Below, piece after piece: positions 32,239 through 41,053 of a DNA stretch of 50,106 nt. The stretch covers positions 1 through 50,106 of the forward strand of contig JADILW010000026.1 of NCBI GenBank assembly GCA_017695095.1, written 5' to 3'. This DNA comes from Candidatus Cryptobacteroides avistercoris (GTDB lineage: Bacteria; Bacteroidota; Bacteroidia; Bacteroidales; UBA932). Each line of letters starts with the position of its first letter. Position 1 is the stretch's first letter. Position numbers and translations under genes: made by a program. The notes below the pieces were generated by a model that saw only the letters and a program-made list of their open reading frames with translations, made no database searches and was not told where the DNA came from.

Positions 32239-33966
32239 TTATTTTTTTTGAAAAAAAACCGCCTTCTGCGCTTTTTTTCTCTCAGGATTTCTTTCCACGA
32301 ACACCGGCTTCATCGTGCGCGGGTCGAGCCCGGTGCAGAACATCACGGAGGAGGTGGTCATGGGTGTTGGCATGAAGTCCTGCACCTGGTCCATCCAAAT
32401 ACCTCTCAAACAAGGATTTGCACGCAATTTGAGCATGTCCTGCATCGTGCATCCGGGGTGGGAGGAGATGAAATAGGGCACCAGTTCGGTGTGGGTGCCG
32501 TTCTCCCGGTTGATCTTGTCGAATTCGCGGCGCAGGCGCTCGAAAAGGCGGAACGATGGCTTGGCCATGTAGGCGAGGACCTTGTCCTCAGTGTGCTCGG
32601 GGGCGACCTTGAGCCTTCCGGAAGTATGGCGGAGCATCAGCTCCCGGAGATATTCCCTGCCGCTGGAGTCGAGGAAGCCGTTCTCGTCGAGGAAGAGGTC
32701 GTAGCGTATGCCGCTGCCTATGTAGGAATGGCGCACTCCTTTGACGGCGTCCACCCTGCGGTAGAGTCCGAGCAGGCGCTCATGGCTTACGTCCATGTTG
32801 GGACAGCGCGAAGGGTGCAGGCAGGACTTGCGGCGGCATCTTGCGCAGAGTTCGGGATTCTTCCCGCGCAGGCCGTACATGTTGGCGGTGGGGGCTCCGA
32901 GGTCGGAGATATTTCCCCTGAACTCGGGCATGGCGGCCAGTTTCCTGACTTCCTCCACTATCGAGTCTTCGGAGCGCGACTGTATGAACTTGCCCTGGTG
33001 GGCGGCGATAGTGCAGAAGTTGCAGCCTCCGAAGCAGCCCCGGTGGGTGATTATCGAGTCCCTGATCATGTCGTAGGCGGGGATGCGCCTGCCCTTGTAG
33101 CGCGGATGCGGGCGCTTGGTGAACGGAAGGTCCCAGTAGGAATCCATCTCCTCCGTGGTTGCCGGAGGATAGGGAGGGTTCACCTGGACGTAGCCGTCGC
33201 CCACGGGCTCCACTATGACCTGCGGGTGCAGCATGTTGGCGTGGGTCTCGATGTTGTGGAAGTTCTCGGCGAAGGCCTTCGCGTCGCGGCAGCAGGTCTC
33301 GTAGGAATGGAGGACCAGGGCGTTTTCGACCCGGCAGCGCCCGCTGCGCAGGAAGGCGAGCTGGGGAATCTGCTCTATCTGCCTGAGATTGCGGCCAGCC
33401 TCTATGGCCCGCGTGAGTTCGAGCATGGGCTTCTCCCCCATGCCGTAGCAGAGCCAGTCGGCCCCGCTGTCGACCAGTATCGAGGGAAATATCCTGTCGT
33501 CCCAGTAGTCATAGTGGCTGAGGCGGCGCAGCGAAGCCTCGACTCCTCCGATCACGACGGGCACATCGGGCCACAGCTGCTTGAGAATCTTCGAATACAC
33601 GGTCACGGCCCTGTCGGGGCGCTGTCCGGTGCGTCCTTCGGGCGTGTAGGCGTCGTCGTGGCGCAGGCGGCGGGCGGCAGTGTAGTGGTTGACCATGGAG
33701 TCCATCGCCCCGGCGTTGACGCCGAAATAGAGCCTCGGGGCGCCGAGCTTGCGGAAATCCCTGAGGTCGTCGCGCCAGTTGGGCTGGGGTACGACGGCCA
33801 CCCGGTAGCCGTGCTTCTGGAGCCAGCGGGCTATGCATGCCGTGCCGAAACTCGGATGGTCCACGAACGCGTCTCCGGTAAAGAGAATCACGTCGACGTA
33901 GTCCCATCCGAGCTTCTCGACTTCCTTGACGGAAGTGGGTATGTCACATTCTGTCAGGCAGTTCAA
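32239..33966 (-). CDS. ygiQ: YgiQ-family radical SAM protein
   Basis: The 575-residue protein has the N-terminal YgiQ domain (KLGWDYVDVILFTGDAFVDHP, FGVNAGAMDSMVNHYTA, VIGGVEASLRRLSHYDYW). A radical SAM core near 300-480 has the Cx3Cx2C motif CFGGCNFC. A second cysteine cluster follows (CARCRRKSCLHPSRCP), and the C-terminus carries the usual DUF3362-like part with APEHTEDKVL just before it. It should bind a 4Fe-4S cluster and S-adenosylmethionine; the reaction is unknown. It overlaps the end of argS by 23 bases and follows it on the minus strand. Confidence 0.93.
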   Translation of the reverse strand: MNCLTECDIPTSVKEVEKLGWDYVDVILFTGDAFVDHPSFGTACIARWLQKHGYRVAVVPQPNWRDDLRDFRKLGAPRLYFGVNAGAMDSMVNHYTAARRLRHDDAYTPEGRTGQRPDRAVTVYSKILKQLWPDVPVVIGGVEASLRRLSHYDYWDDRIFPSILVDSGADWLCYGMGEKPMLELTRAIEAGRNLRQIEQIPQLAFLRSGRCRVENALVLHSYETCCRDAKAFAENFHNIETHANMLHPQVIVEPVGDGYVQVNPPYPPATTEEMDSYWDLPFTKRPHPRYKGRRIPAYDMIRDSIITHRGCFGGCNFCTIAAHQGKFIQSRSEDSIVEEVRKLAAMPEFRGNISDLGAPTANMYGLRGKNPELCARCRRKSCLHPSRCPNMDVSHERLLGLYRRVDAVKGVRHSYIGSGIRYDLFLDENGFLDSSGREYLRELMLRHTSGRLKVAPEHTEDKVLAYMAKPSFRLFERLRREFDKINRENGTHTELVPYFISSHPGCTMQDMLKLRANPCLRGIWMDQVQDFMPTPMTTSSVMFCTGLDPRTMKPVFVERNPERKKAQKAVFFQKK

Positions 33967-35674
33967 TTCCGAGTATCTTCATTGCCCTGCGGAGCACCGC
34001 GGCGAGGGTGGAGATCAGCACGAGGCGCATCTCCAGCAGTTTCCTGTCGGGCTCGCGGAGTATCATGGTGTCGTGGTAATACTGGTTGAACTCCTTGGAG
34101 AGCTCGTAGCAGTAGTTGGCTATGAGCGCCGGCGACAGGGCGTCGGCAGCCTCGGCCACCTTCTGGGGATAGGCCGAAATCAGCTTCACAAGACGCACCT
34201 CCTTGGGACTCAGCGAGGCGTCCGCCTCAAGCCTGGCAGCAACGCCCAGTTCCGCGGCCTTGCGCAGGATCGACATGATGCGGGCGTGGGTGTACTGGAT
34301 GAAGGGGCCGGTGTTGCCGTTGAAGTCGATGGATTCCTTGGGGTTGAAGAGCATCTTCTTCTTGGGGTCGACCTTGAGTATGAAATACTTGAGGGCGCCG
34401 AGGCCTATGGTGTGGTAGAGTCTGTCCTTCTCGGCCTCAGGCAGTTCGGCGAGCTTTCCGCTCTCGTCGGAAGTAGCCTTCGCCTCCTCGTACATCTTCT
34501 CTATAAGGTCGTCGGCGTCAACTACGGTGCCCTCGCGGGACTTCATCTTGCCCTCGGGGAGTTCGACCATGCCGTAGGAGAGGTGGTATATCTGGTCCGC
34601 CCAGCTGAATCCGAGCTTGGAGAGTATGAGCTTCAGCACCTGGAAGTGGTAGTTCTGCTCGTCGCCGACCACGTAGATATGGGAGTCGAGGCTGTATTCC
34701 TCGAACCTCTTCTCCGCGGTGCCGAGGTCCTGGGTGATGTATACCGAGGTGCCGTCGGAACGCAGCAGCAGCTTGCGGTCGAGGCCGTCGGCGGTGAGGT
34801 CGCACCATACGGAGCCGTCGGGGTCGCGCTGGAACACGCCCATGTCGAGGCCGCGCTGCACCAGCTCCTTGCCGAGCAGGTAGGTGTCGTGCTCATAATA
34901 TGTCTTGTCGAACGAGATGCCGAGCGCCTTGTAGGTCTGCTCGAAGCCGTCGAACACCCATGAGTTCATCTTCTCCCAGAGAGCGCGCACCTCTGGGTCG
35001 CCCTCCTCCCACTTCACGAGCATCTCGTGAACCTTGTCGATGACCGACGGGTCCTCCTTCTCCATCCTTGCGTACTCCACATAGCAGTCGCCCACGAGAT
35101 GGTCGCCCTTCTTGCCCGTGCTCTCGGGTGTCGCGCCGTCGAAGCGCTGCTGCCATGCGTACATGGACTTGCAGATATGCACTCCCCTGTCGTTGACCAG
35201 GGTCACCTTGATCACCTCGTTGCCGGCCGCCTTGAGCAGGTCGGACACGGAGGAGCCGAGCAGGTTGTTGCGCACATGGCCGAGGTGGAGGGGCTTGTTG
35301 GTGTTGGGTGAGGAGAACTCCACCATTATCCTGCGCCCCGTGGAGGGAAGCTGTCCGAATTCAGGGTCGGAAGACGCGACCGCGAGCTGCTCCTGCCAGT
35401 ATGCTCCGGAGAGCGAAAGGTTGAGGAAGCCCTTGACGGAATTGTAGGCCGACACTTCGGCGCAGTTGGCGAGAAGCCACTCGCCCAATGCGTTGCCGGT
35501 GGCGTCGGGAGCCTGACGGGATATCTTCAGCAAGGGGAAGACCACGAGGGTGTAGTCCCCTTCGAACTCCTTGCGGGTGGGCTGTACCTGAAGCGAGCCG
35601 GCGGGTACGTCGGCTCCGTAGACTGCCTTGACGGCCTCTGAGGCCTTCGCGGCGAGAAGTTGCTCCGCAGTCAT
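33944..35674 (-). CDS. argS: Arginyl-tRNA synthetase
   Basis: This 576-residue class I synthetase charges tRNA-Arg. The HIGH motif is HLGH at 130-133 within SSPNTNKPLHLGHVRNN, and the KMSK counterpart is EGKMKSREGTV in the C-terminal half. The N-terminal Add1 domain and the C-terminal DALR anticodon-binding domain (QYTHARIMSILRKA, DALSPALIANYCYELSKEFNQYYHD) are present. The start overlaps the rpoD stop (TGATGA), so translation is coupled to the sigma factor gene. Nothing is missing. Confidence 0.98.
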   Translation of the reverse strand: MTAEQLLAAKASEAVKAVYGADVPAGSLQVQPTRKEFEGDYTLVVFPLLKISRQAPDATGNALGEWLLANCAEVSAYNSVKGFLNLSLSGAYWQEQLAVASSDPEFGQLPSTGRRIMVEFSSPNTNKPLHLGHVRNNLLGSSVSDLLKAAGNEVIKVTLVNDRGVHICKSMYAWQQRFDGATPESTGKKGDHLVGDCYVEYARMEKEDPSVIDKVHEMLVKWEEGDPEVRALWEKMNSWVFDGFEQTYKALGISFDKTYYEHDTYLLGKELVQRGLDMGVFQRDPDGSVWCDLTADGLDRKLLLRSDGTSVYITQDLGTAEKRFEEYSLDSHIYVVGDEQNYHFQVLKLILSKLGFSWADQIYHLSYGMVELPEGKMKSREGTVVDADDLIEKMYEEAKATSDESGKLAELPEAEKDRLYHTIGLGALKYFILKVDPKKKMLFNPKESIDFNGNTGPFIQYTHARIMSILRKAAELGVAARLEADASLSPKEVRLVKLISAYPQKVAEAADALSPALIANYCYELSKEFNQYYHDTMILREPDRKLLEMRLVLISTLAAVLRRAMKILGIELPDRM

Positions 35675-36534
35675 CAGCCGAGGTAGGTTTTAAGAAGTTT
35701 GCTTGCAGCGGGCTTCTTGAGCTTGCGTATGGCCTTTTCCTTGATCTGGCGGACCCTCTCGCGGGTGAGGTCAAGCCTCTCGCCTATCTCCTCGAGGGTC
35801 ATCTCCTGGCAGCCGATTCCGAAGAACGACTTGATGATCTCGCGCTCGCGGGGCGTCAGGATCTGCAGCGCCCTCTCGATCTCGGTGCTCAGGGATTCGT
35901 TGGTCAGGCCGCGGTCGGCGCTGGGCGAATCCTCGTTGGGCAGCACGTCGAGCAGGCTGTTGTCCTCGCCCTCGACGAAGGGGGCGTCGACGCTCACGTG
36001 GCGTCCGGAAACCCTGAGGGTGTCGGCGATCTTGTCCTTGGGTATGTCTATCATCTCGGCGAGCTCGTCGGTCGACGGCTGGCGCTCGTTCTCCTGCTCG
36101 AACTTGCCGAGGGCCTTGTTGATCTTGTTGAGCGAGCCGACCTGGTTCAGAGGCAGCCTGACGATGCGGCTCTGCTCGGCGAGGGCCTGGAGTATCGACT
36201 GGCGTATCCACCACACGGCGTAGGAGATGAACTTGAAGCCGCGGGTCTCGTCGAACTTCTCGGCGGCCTTGATCAGTCCGAGGTTACCTTCGTTGATCAG
36301 GTCGGGGAGGCTGAGGCCCTGGTTCTGGTATTGCTTGGCCACTGAGACCACGAAGCGCAGGTTGGCGCGGGTGAGTTTCTCGAGGGCCTCCTGGTCGCCC
36401 TTGCGTATGCGCTGGGCCAGTTCGACTTCTTCTTCGGGGGAAACCAACTCTTCGCGGCCTATTTCCTGGAGATATTTGTCGAGGGAGGCGCTTTCGCGGT
36501 TGGTGATCGACTTGGTAATCTTAAGCTGTCTCAT
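35674..36534 (-). CDS. rpoD: Primary sigma factor RpoD (Bacteroidetes type)
   Basis: The 286-residue sigma-70 factor carries regions 1.2 ([20 protein letters not shown]), 2 ([45 protein letters not shown]), 3 and 4 ([36 protein letters not shown]). It lacks region 1.1, as usual for the short primary sigma of Bacteroidetes that reads TTTG/TAnnTTTG promoters, boxes of which are common in this window. It heads a minus-strand unit rpoD-argS-ygiQ. An inverted repeat AAAAGTTTC/GAAACTTTT (36590-36615) and structured element C lie upstream. Confidence 0.97.
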   Translation of the reverse strand: MRQLKITKSITNRESASLDKYLQEIGREELVSPEEEVELAQRIRKGDQEALEKLTRANLRFVVSVAKQYQNQGLSLPDLINEGNLGLIKAAEKFDETRGFKFISYAVWWIRQSILQALAEQSRIVRLPLNQVGSLNKINKALGKFEQENERQPSTDELAEMIDIPKDKIADTLRVSGRHVSVDAPFVEGEDNSLLDVLPNEDSPSADRGLTNESLSTEIERALQILTPREREIIKSFFGIGCQEMTLEEIGERLDLTRERVRQIKEKAIRKLKKPAASKLLKTYLG

Positions 36535-36589
36535 GTTTTAGACTCGTCTTTTCTGAAAACTTTCGTACATATATACGGCCCTCTTTTTA

Positions 36590-36615
36590 AAAAGTTTCAT
36601 TTTTCTGAAACTTTT
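36590..36615. promoter_or_regulatory. Inverted repeat upstream of rpoD
   Basis: AAAAGTTTC (36590-36598) and GAAACTTTT (36607-36615) form perfect nine-base arms around an AT-rich loop. The right arm touches element C. A TATATATG near 36570-36577 on the minus strand is a weak -7 candidate for rpoD. It could be a regulator site or a terminator; not resolvable. Confidence 0.3.
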
Positions 36616-36833
36616 GCAAGCGGGCGGACTCTGCCACGAGAGGCTAGCCGCCCGCTCACAGCCGCGGAGACCGCATCAGCGGTGCAGCGGAGTGTCAGGG
36701 AGATTTGCCACGCAAATCGAACCAACGAAGCTGCCAACCGGAATGAAATGGAGGTTGAGCGTCATTGAAGTTTTGCTTGCTTGCGAAGCAAGCGCAGCGG
36801 AACCTCTCGTGGCAGAGTCCGCCCGCTTGCAAA
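36613..36833 (+). repeat. Structured palindromic element, copy C (long form)
   Basis: Arms 36613-36643 and 36803-36833 are a perfect 31-base inverted repeat starting TTTGCAAGCGGGCGGACTCT. The 159-base core starts CTAGCCG and ends AGCGGAA as in the other copies. Its interior is longer, with extra hairpins ACCGC/GCGGT, GATTTGC/GCAAATC and CTTGCTT/AAGCAAG. Hairpin 1 appears as CCGCTCACAGCCGCGG, the exact reverse complement of the form in A and B. It lies between htrA and rpoD; both are on the minus strand, and the htrA terminator is 25 bases away. Confidence 0.82.
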
Positions 36834-36857
36834 TAAACGCGAAAACAAGAAAACTAC

Positions 36858-36889
36858 AAAAAACCGGCGGCACCCGTAGATGCCGCCGG
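36858..36889 (-). terminator. Rho-independent terminator of htrA
   Basis: CCGGCGGCA (36864-36872) and TGCCGCCGG (36881-36889) form a perfect nine-base stem. On the minus strand it is followed by six T (36863-36858). It lies 57 bases after the htrA stop. Confidence 0.85.
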
Positions 36890-36946
36890 AAAACCAAATA
36901 TCAAAAAGTCTGCTTGAAGTGTGGCAGCTTGTCAAGCCGAAGCAAA

Positions 36947-38368
36947 TCAGTCATCCTTTCCGAAGCCGAAGTAGCCGGGATGGCCGCTCGCGGTGACGCC
37001 CTCGATGAAGATGGAGCGCTTGCTCTTCTTCGCGATGTCAATCACGTCCTGAGGCTTGCTGACCTTCTGGTCGTTGACGTAGAGGATGATGAATCCGTCC
37101 ACTCCGCCGGCCTTGGCCAGCCTTCCGTTACCGGCATCCACAATCTCCACGCCCTTGTCGGCCGGAGCGAGCTTGGCGCCGTAGAACATCACCGTTCCGT
37201 CCTCCTCGACGCTGCCGACCTCGTCATTGCCCTCCTGGAAGGTCACCTTGAGCTTGTGCTCCTTGCCGTCACGGATCACGGTGAGCGTGGCGGAGTCGCC
37301 AGGATAGAAGCTGTTCACCTTCTCCTGAACTCCTGAAGGCGACTTGATCGGGGTGGAATCCACGGCAACCAGCACGTCGCCCTCCTTGATACCGGCCTTC
37401 TGCGCGGCGCTGCCGGGAAGGACTTCATGGATGAGCGCACCGTCGAGCGACGAGAGCTTCATGTCCTTGGCGGTCTTCTCGTCGAGCGGGAGCATAGTGA
37501 CGCCGAGAGTGGCGCGTTTCACTGAGCCGAAGTCGATCAGGTCGGAAACCACCTTCTTCACGATATTGGAAGGAACCGCGAACGAGTAGCCGGTATAGGA
37601 GCCGGTGGTGGAGACGATGGCGGTGTTGATGCCCACCAGCTCGCCGGTCTTGGTGACCAGGGCTCCGCCGGAGTTGCCGGGGTTCACGGCCGCGTCGGTC
37701 TGTATGAAGGATTCGATCTTGAATTCACCGTTGTAGTTGGGCATCGAGCGGCCCTTGGCGCTCACGATGCCGGCGGTGATGGTCGAGCGGAGCTCCGCCC
37801 CGAGAGGGCTTCCGATCGCGAGCACCCACTCGCCGAGGCGCAGCTTGTCGGAATCGGCGAACTGCAGCACGGGCAGGTCCTTCTCGTCGATCTTGATCAG
37901 GGCCACGTCGGTCGCGGGGTCGGTGCCCACCACGGTGGCGTCGTAGGTCTTGTTGTTGTTGAGGGTCACCGTGACCTCGGTGGCGTTGGCCACCACGTGG
38001 TTGTTGGTCACGATGTAGCCGTCGGAGCGGATGATGACGCCGGAGCCGCTGCCCTCGCGCACGTTTTCGCGGGGCTGCTGCCCCTCATCGCCGAAGAAGA
38101 AGCGGAAGAAGGGGTCGATATAGTACTGCCTCTCCTGTGATTTCATTTTCACCTGCACGTAGACGACGGCGTCGACCGCATGTTCAGCGGCGTATGTGAA
38201 GTCGGGGTAGTCAGACATTGACAGATTGACAGTCCTGACCATCTTGGCGTCGGGGCTGTAGGCAACCTGGACTCCATTTTCGGCGGGGTTCACGGTCTTC
38301 ACTATGCCGAAAGCCGTCAGTCCGCTGACAAGAATGGAGATGATTACGAGCAATATTCCTTTTTTCAT
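36947..38368 (-). CDS. HtrA/DegP-type periplasmic serine protease
   Basis: The 473-residue protein has an N-terminal membrane or signal segment (about 4-24). The trypsin-like domain has catalytic His124 (TNNHVV), Asp154 (TDVALIKI) and Ser233 (GNSGGAL). Two PDZ domains follow at about 285-375 (KAGIKEGDVLVAVDSTPIKS) and 385-470. It degrades or refolds damaged envelope proteins and acts in the periplasm, probably as a trimer-based assembly. A terminator follows at 36858-36889. No stress-type promoter element could be identified with confidence upstream. Confidence 0.94.
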   Translation of the reverse strand: MKKGILLVIISILVSGLTAFGIVKTVNPAENGVQVAYSPDAKMVRTVNLSMSDYPDFTYAAEHAVDAVVYVQVKMKSQERQYYIDPFFRFFFGDEGQQPRENVREGSGSGVIIRSDGYIVTNNHVVANATEVTVTLNNNKTYDATVVGTDPATDVALIKIDEKDLPVLQFADSDKLRLGEWVLAIGSPLGAELRSTITAGIVSAKGRSMPNYNGEFKIESFIQTDAAVNPGNSGGALVTKTGELVGINTAIVSTTGSYTGYSFAVPSNIVKKVVSDLIDFGSVKRATLGVTMLPLDEKTAKDMKLSSLDGALIHEVLPGSAAQKAGIKEGDVLVAVDSTPIKSPSGVQEKVNSFYPGDSATLTVIRDGKEHKLKVTFQEGNDEVGSVEEDGTVMFYGAKLAPADKGVEIVDAGNGRLAKAGGVDGFIILYVNDQKVSKPQDVIDIAKKSKRSIFIEGVTASGHPGYFGFGKDD

Positions 38369-38485
38369 ATTTTAAAGTTTAACAATTTTCCGGAAGCCTT
38401 ACGGGTCAAAATACATGCCAAACCCGAAAGCGCCCCGGATTTTGCTAAAAATAATTTTAAGCCGTATCTTTAGAGGAATTTTGAT

Positions 38486-38493
38486 TACTTTTG
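38486..38493 (+). promoter_or_regulatory. -7 box of dnaN
   Basis: TACTTTTG fits TAnnTTTG and lies 22 bases before ATG 38516. It probably drives the dnaN-exonuclease-nhaA run. Confidence 0.5.
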
Positions 38494-38515
38494 TGTAAAC
38501 TATAACTGACAGACG

Positions 38516-39637
38516 ATGGAATTCAACGTATCAAGCGCCGACCTGCTGAAAGGCCTGACCGATGTCTCCAAGGCCATCCCGGCCAAGACCACACTCCCCA
38601 TACTCGAGAACTTCCTTTTCGCGCTCGACGGCGGAAGGCTCCAGATAACCGCCTCCGACCAGGAACTCACCCTGCGCACCTCGATAGAAGTCCAGAATCC
38701 GGGAGACAACGACAGCATCGCAGTGCCTTCACGCCAGATGATAGAGCTGCTGAAGACCCTTCCCGACCAGCCCGTCACCATAAAGACGACAGGAGAGGGC
38801 TCATTCGAGTGCATCTGGGCCAACGGAAATTCCACTCTGCCCTACTTCCCCGCCGCCGACTACCCCGAAATCAAGGGAGCGGGCGAAGACGCCGCCAGGG
38901 CCTCGTTCCCCGCGTCCGTCCTCTCCGAAGGCATAGGCTACACCGTCTACGCGACGGCCGACGAGGAGATGCGCCCCGTGATGAACGGAATACTCTTCGA
39001 CATGGAGCCCGGCACCACCACCATGGTGGCCACTGACGCCCAGAAGCTCATCGCCTACACCACCCGCGAGGCGAAAGTCGACGAGAAATCCTCGTTCATC
39101 CTCCACAAGAAGGCCGCCGTGGTGCTCCGCGCCGCAATCGACAAAAGAGATGACGAGGTCTCAGTGGTCTTCGACTCCAACATGGTCGAGTTCCGCTTCG
39201 GCGACGGCATCATGATATGCCGCCTTATCGTCGGCAAGTTCCCCGACTACCGCAGGGTCATCCCCCAGAACAACTCCAACATACTCAAGATAGACAGGCT
39301 CCAGCTCCTCAACGCCGTGCGCCGCGTGTCGGTCTGCGCCAACAGGGCCTCGAACCACATAAAGTTCGAACTCCGCCCCGGACAGCTCGAAATCACCGCG
39401 CAGGACCTCGGATTCGCCCTGGCCGCATACGAGAAGATAGCCTGCGAATACAACGGCGACGAGCTCGGCATAGGCTTCAAGTCACCCCACATCCTCGACA
39501 TGCTGGGCAACATGGAGAGCGCGACCGTGGTCATGAAATTCGCCGACGCCCGCCGCGCCGCCCTGATCGTACCCTCCGAGGAGGAGGACGAAAGCGGCAA
39601 GATCTGCGGCATACTCATGCCCATAATGATATCATAA
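38516..39637 (+). CDS. dnaN: DNA polymerase III beta subunit (sliding clamp)
   Basis: The 373-residue protein is the normal length for DnaN and shows the three-domain clamp pattern: MEFNVSSADLLKGLTDVSKAIPAKTTLPILENF at the start, then EMRPVMNGILFDM in domain 2 and PDYRRVIPQNN before domain 3. The clamp encircles DNA and tethers polymerase and repair factors. Unlike in many bacteria, no dnaA or recF gene lies beside it; here it leads a run with a DEDDh exonuclease, which is functionally sensible. Confidence 0.98.
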   Translation: MEFNVSSADLLKGLTDVSKAIPAKTTLPILENFLFALDGGRLQITASDQELTLRTSIEVQNPGDNDSIAVPSRQMIELLKTLPDQPVTIKTTGEGSFECIWANGNSTLPYFPAADYPEIKGAGEDAARASFPASVLSEGIGYTVYATADEEMRPVMNGILFDMEPGTTTMVATDAQKLIAYTTREAKVDEKSSFILHKKAAVVLRAAIDKRDDEVSVVFDSNMVEFRFGDGIMICRLIVGKFPDYRRVIPQNNSNILKIDRLQLLNAVRRVSVCANRASNHIKFELRPGQLEITAQDLGFALAAYEKIACEYNGDELGIGFKSPHILDMLGNMESATVVMKFADARRAALIVPSEEEDESGKICGILMPIMIS

Positions 39638-39647
39638 GGCGTACGTC

Positions 39648-40481
39648 ATGCAGCTCGAACTAACGCGCCCCCTGCTCTTCTTCGACATCGAGAGCACAGG
39701 ACTCAACATCTCCGTCGACGGAATCATCGAACTCAGCTTCGTGAAGGTGTTCCCGGGAGGCGAAAGCCGCGTCAAGACCTGGAAGATCAAGCCCTGGGAC
39801 TACGAAAACCGGCGCCAGCGCCCCATCAACCCGGAGGCCTCCAAGGTCAACGGAATCACCGACGACATGGTGAAGGACTGCCCCACCTTCTATGAGGTGG
39901 CCGACGAAGTAGCCGAATGGCTCAGGGACTGCGACCTGGCGGGATTCAACTCGTCCAAGTTCGACCTCCCGATGCTCGCGGAGGAGTTCGAGAGGGTAAG
40001 ACTCGCCGGCAAGGACCTCGGGGTCGACCTCCACTCCCCCCTGATGGTCGACGTCCAGAACATCTACCATATGATGGAGCCCCGCAACCTGAAGGCGGCC
40101 TACCGCTTCTACTGCGGCGGCGACTTCGACAACGCCCACACGGCCGAAGCCGACACCGTGGCCACCTACGAGGTGCTCAAGGCCCAGCTCGACCGCTATG
40201 CGGAACTCAAGAACGACGTCAAGTTCCTCTCCTCGTTCTCCAACATCAGGAAGAACGTCGACTTCAGCGGCTACCTGGTCTACGACAAGGACGGAGAGCC
40301 GACGGTCAACTTCGGAAAGCACAAGGGCAAGAAGCTCAGAGACGTATTCAACACCGAACCCTCCTACTTCGCCTGGGTGCTCCAGGGCAACTTCCCCCTC
40401 GACACCAAGGCCCAGTTCTCCAGGCTCATGGAGCAGTACAAGCTGGAGAACCTGAAGGAGAAATTCAACACCAGGAGATGA
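39648..40481 (+). CDS. DEDDh 3'-5' exonuclease (DnaQ-like) with a C-terminal FGKHKGK domain
   Basis: The 277-residue protein has Exo I FFDIESTG (Asp13 and Glu15), Exo II near LAGFNSSKFDLPML with its Asp, and Exo III NAHTAEADTVAT with the His and Asp of the DEDDh type. The C-terminal 60 residues (TVNFGKHKGKKLRDVF...YFAWVLQGNFPLDTK) form a DUF3820-like small domain common in such enzymes. It may proofread or process DNA ends, with the sliding clamp gene 10 bases upstream. Bacteroidetes polymerase III alpha carries no attached epsilon, so this is a candidate epsilon-like subunit, unproven. Confidence 0.9.
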   Translation: MQLELTRPLLFFDIESTGLNISVDGIIELSFVKVFPGGESRVKTWKIKPWDYENRRQRPINPEASKVNGITDDMVKDCPTFYEVADEVAEWLRDCDLAGFNSSKFDLPMLAEEFERVRLAGKDLGVDLHSPLMVDVQNIYHMMEPRNLKAAYRFYCGGDFDNAHTAEADTVATYEVLKAQLDRYAELKNDVKFLSSFSNIRKNVDFSGYLVYDKDGEPTVNFGKHKGKKLRDVFNTEPSYFAWVLQGNFPLDTKAQFSRLMEQYKLENLKEKFNTRR

Positions 40482-41044
40482 ACATTGTCGTGCTGAACGC
40501 TGCCGGCCACACCGTGGTCAGACCGGACACGACTCTCAAGAAGAGCAGTGACGACTTCTATGCGCCCGATTTCATCAGCAGGGTCAGCTGGAGTCCCGTG
40601 CTGTTCGCAAGAATCAGCAAACCAGGCAAGTACATAGCCGCGAAGTTCGCCTCGCGCCACTATGACTGCATAAACTACGGAATGCTCCTCTATCCCGAGG
40701 ACTTCATCGACGGAGGCGAGGACGGCTACGCCCGCGCCTGCTGTTTCGACCACACCTCCTTCCTCCCGTCCCCGATGTACAACCCCGTGACTCTCGGAAG
40801 GGAGGGCAACAGGGCGGAACTGCGCAGAAACGGGCAGCTCCTGTTCAGCACCCCGTTCGCCCAGGCCGCCACCGTGGAGGACCTCCTTCAGGAAGTCTCC
40901 AGATACTGCTACCTGCGTACCGGAGACCTCGTATGCCTGGAGCTGCAGCCCAGGGATGAGCTGTGCAGGCGCGACGGTGACCCCTGCCGCATCGAAGGCA
41001 GCTGCTGCGGCAACTGGCTCATGGATTTCAAGATCATCTTTTAA
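40478..41044 (+). CDS. Small protein with distant resemblance to fumarylacetoacetate-hydrolase fold
   Basis: The 188-residue protein starts at ATG 40478, overlapping the exonuclease stop as ATGA. Segments such as KPGKYIAAKFASRHYDCINY, FDHTSFLPSP and LRTGDLVCLEL recall the FAH family, where a lysine-rich loop and acidic metal ligands sit in similar places. I cannot see the full ligand set, and the protein is shorter than active enzymes. Cysteines are frequent in the last 50 residues (RDGDPCRIEGSCCG). It may be a diverged, non-catalytic member. The nhaA gene follows nine bases later. Confidence 0.55.
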   Translation: MNIVVLNAAGHTVVRPDTTLKKSSDDFYAPDFISRVSWSPVLFARISKPGKYIAAKFASRHYDCINYGMLLYPEDFIDGGEDGYARACCFDHTSFLPSPMYNPVTLGREGNRAELRRNGQLLFSTPFAQAATVEDLLQEVSRYCYLRTGDLVCLELQPRDELCRRDGDPCRIEGSCCGNWLMDFKIIF

Positions 41045-41053
41045 GCGCACGAC

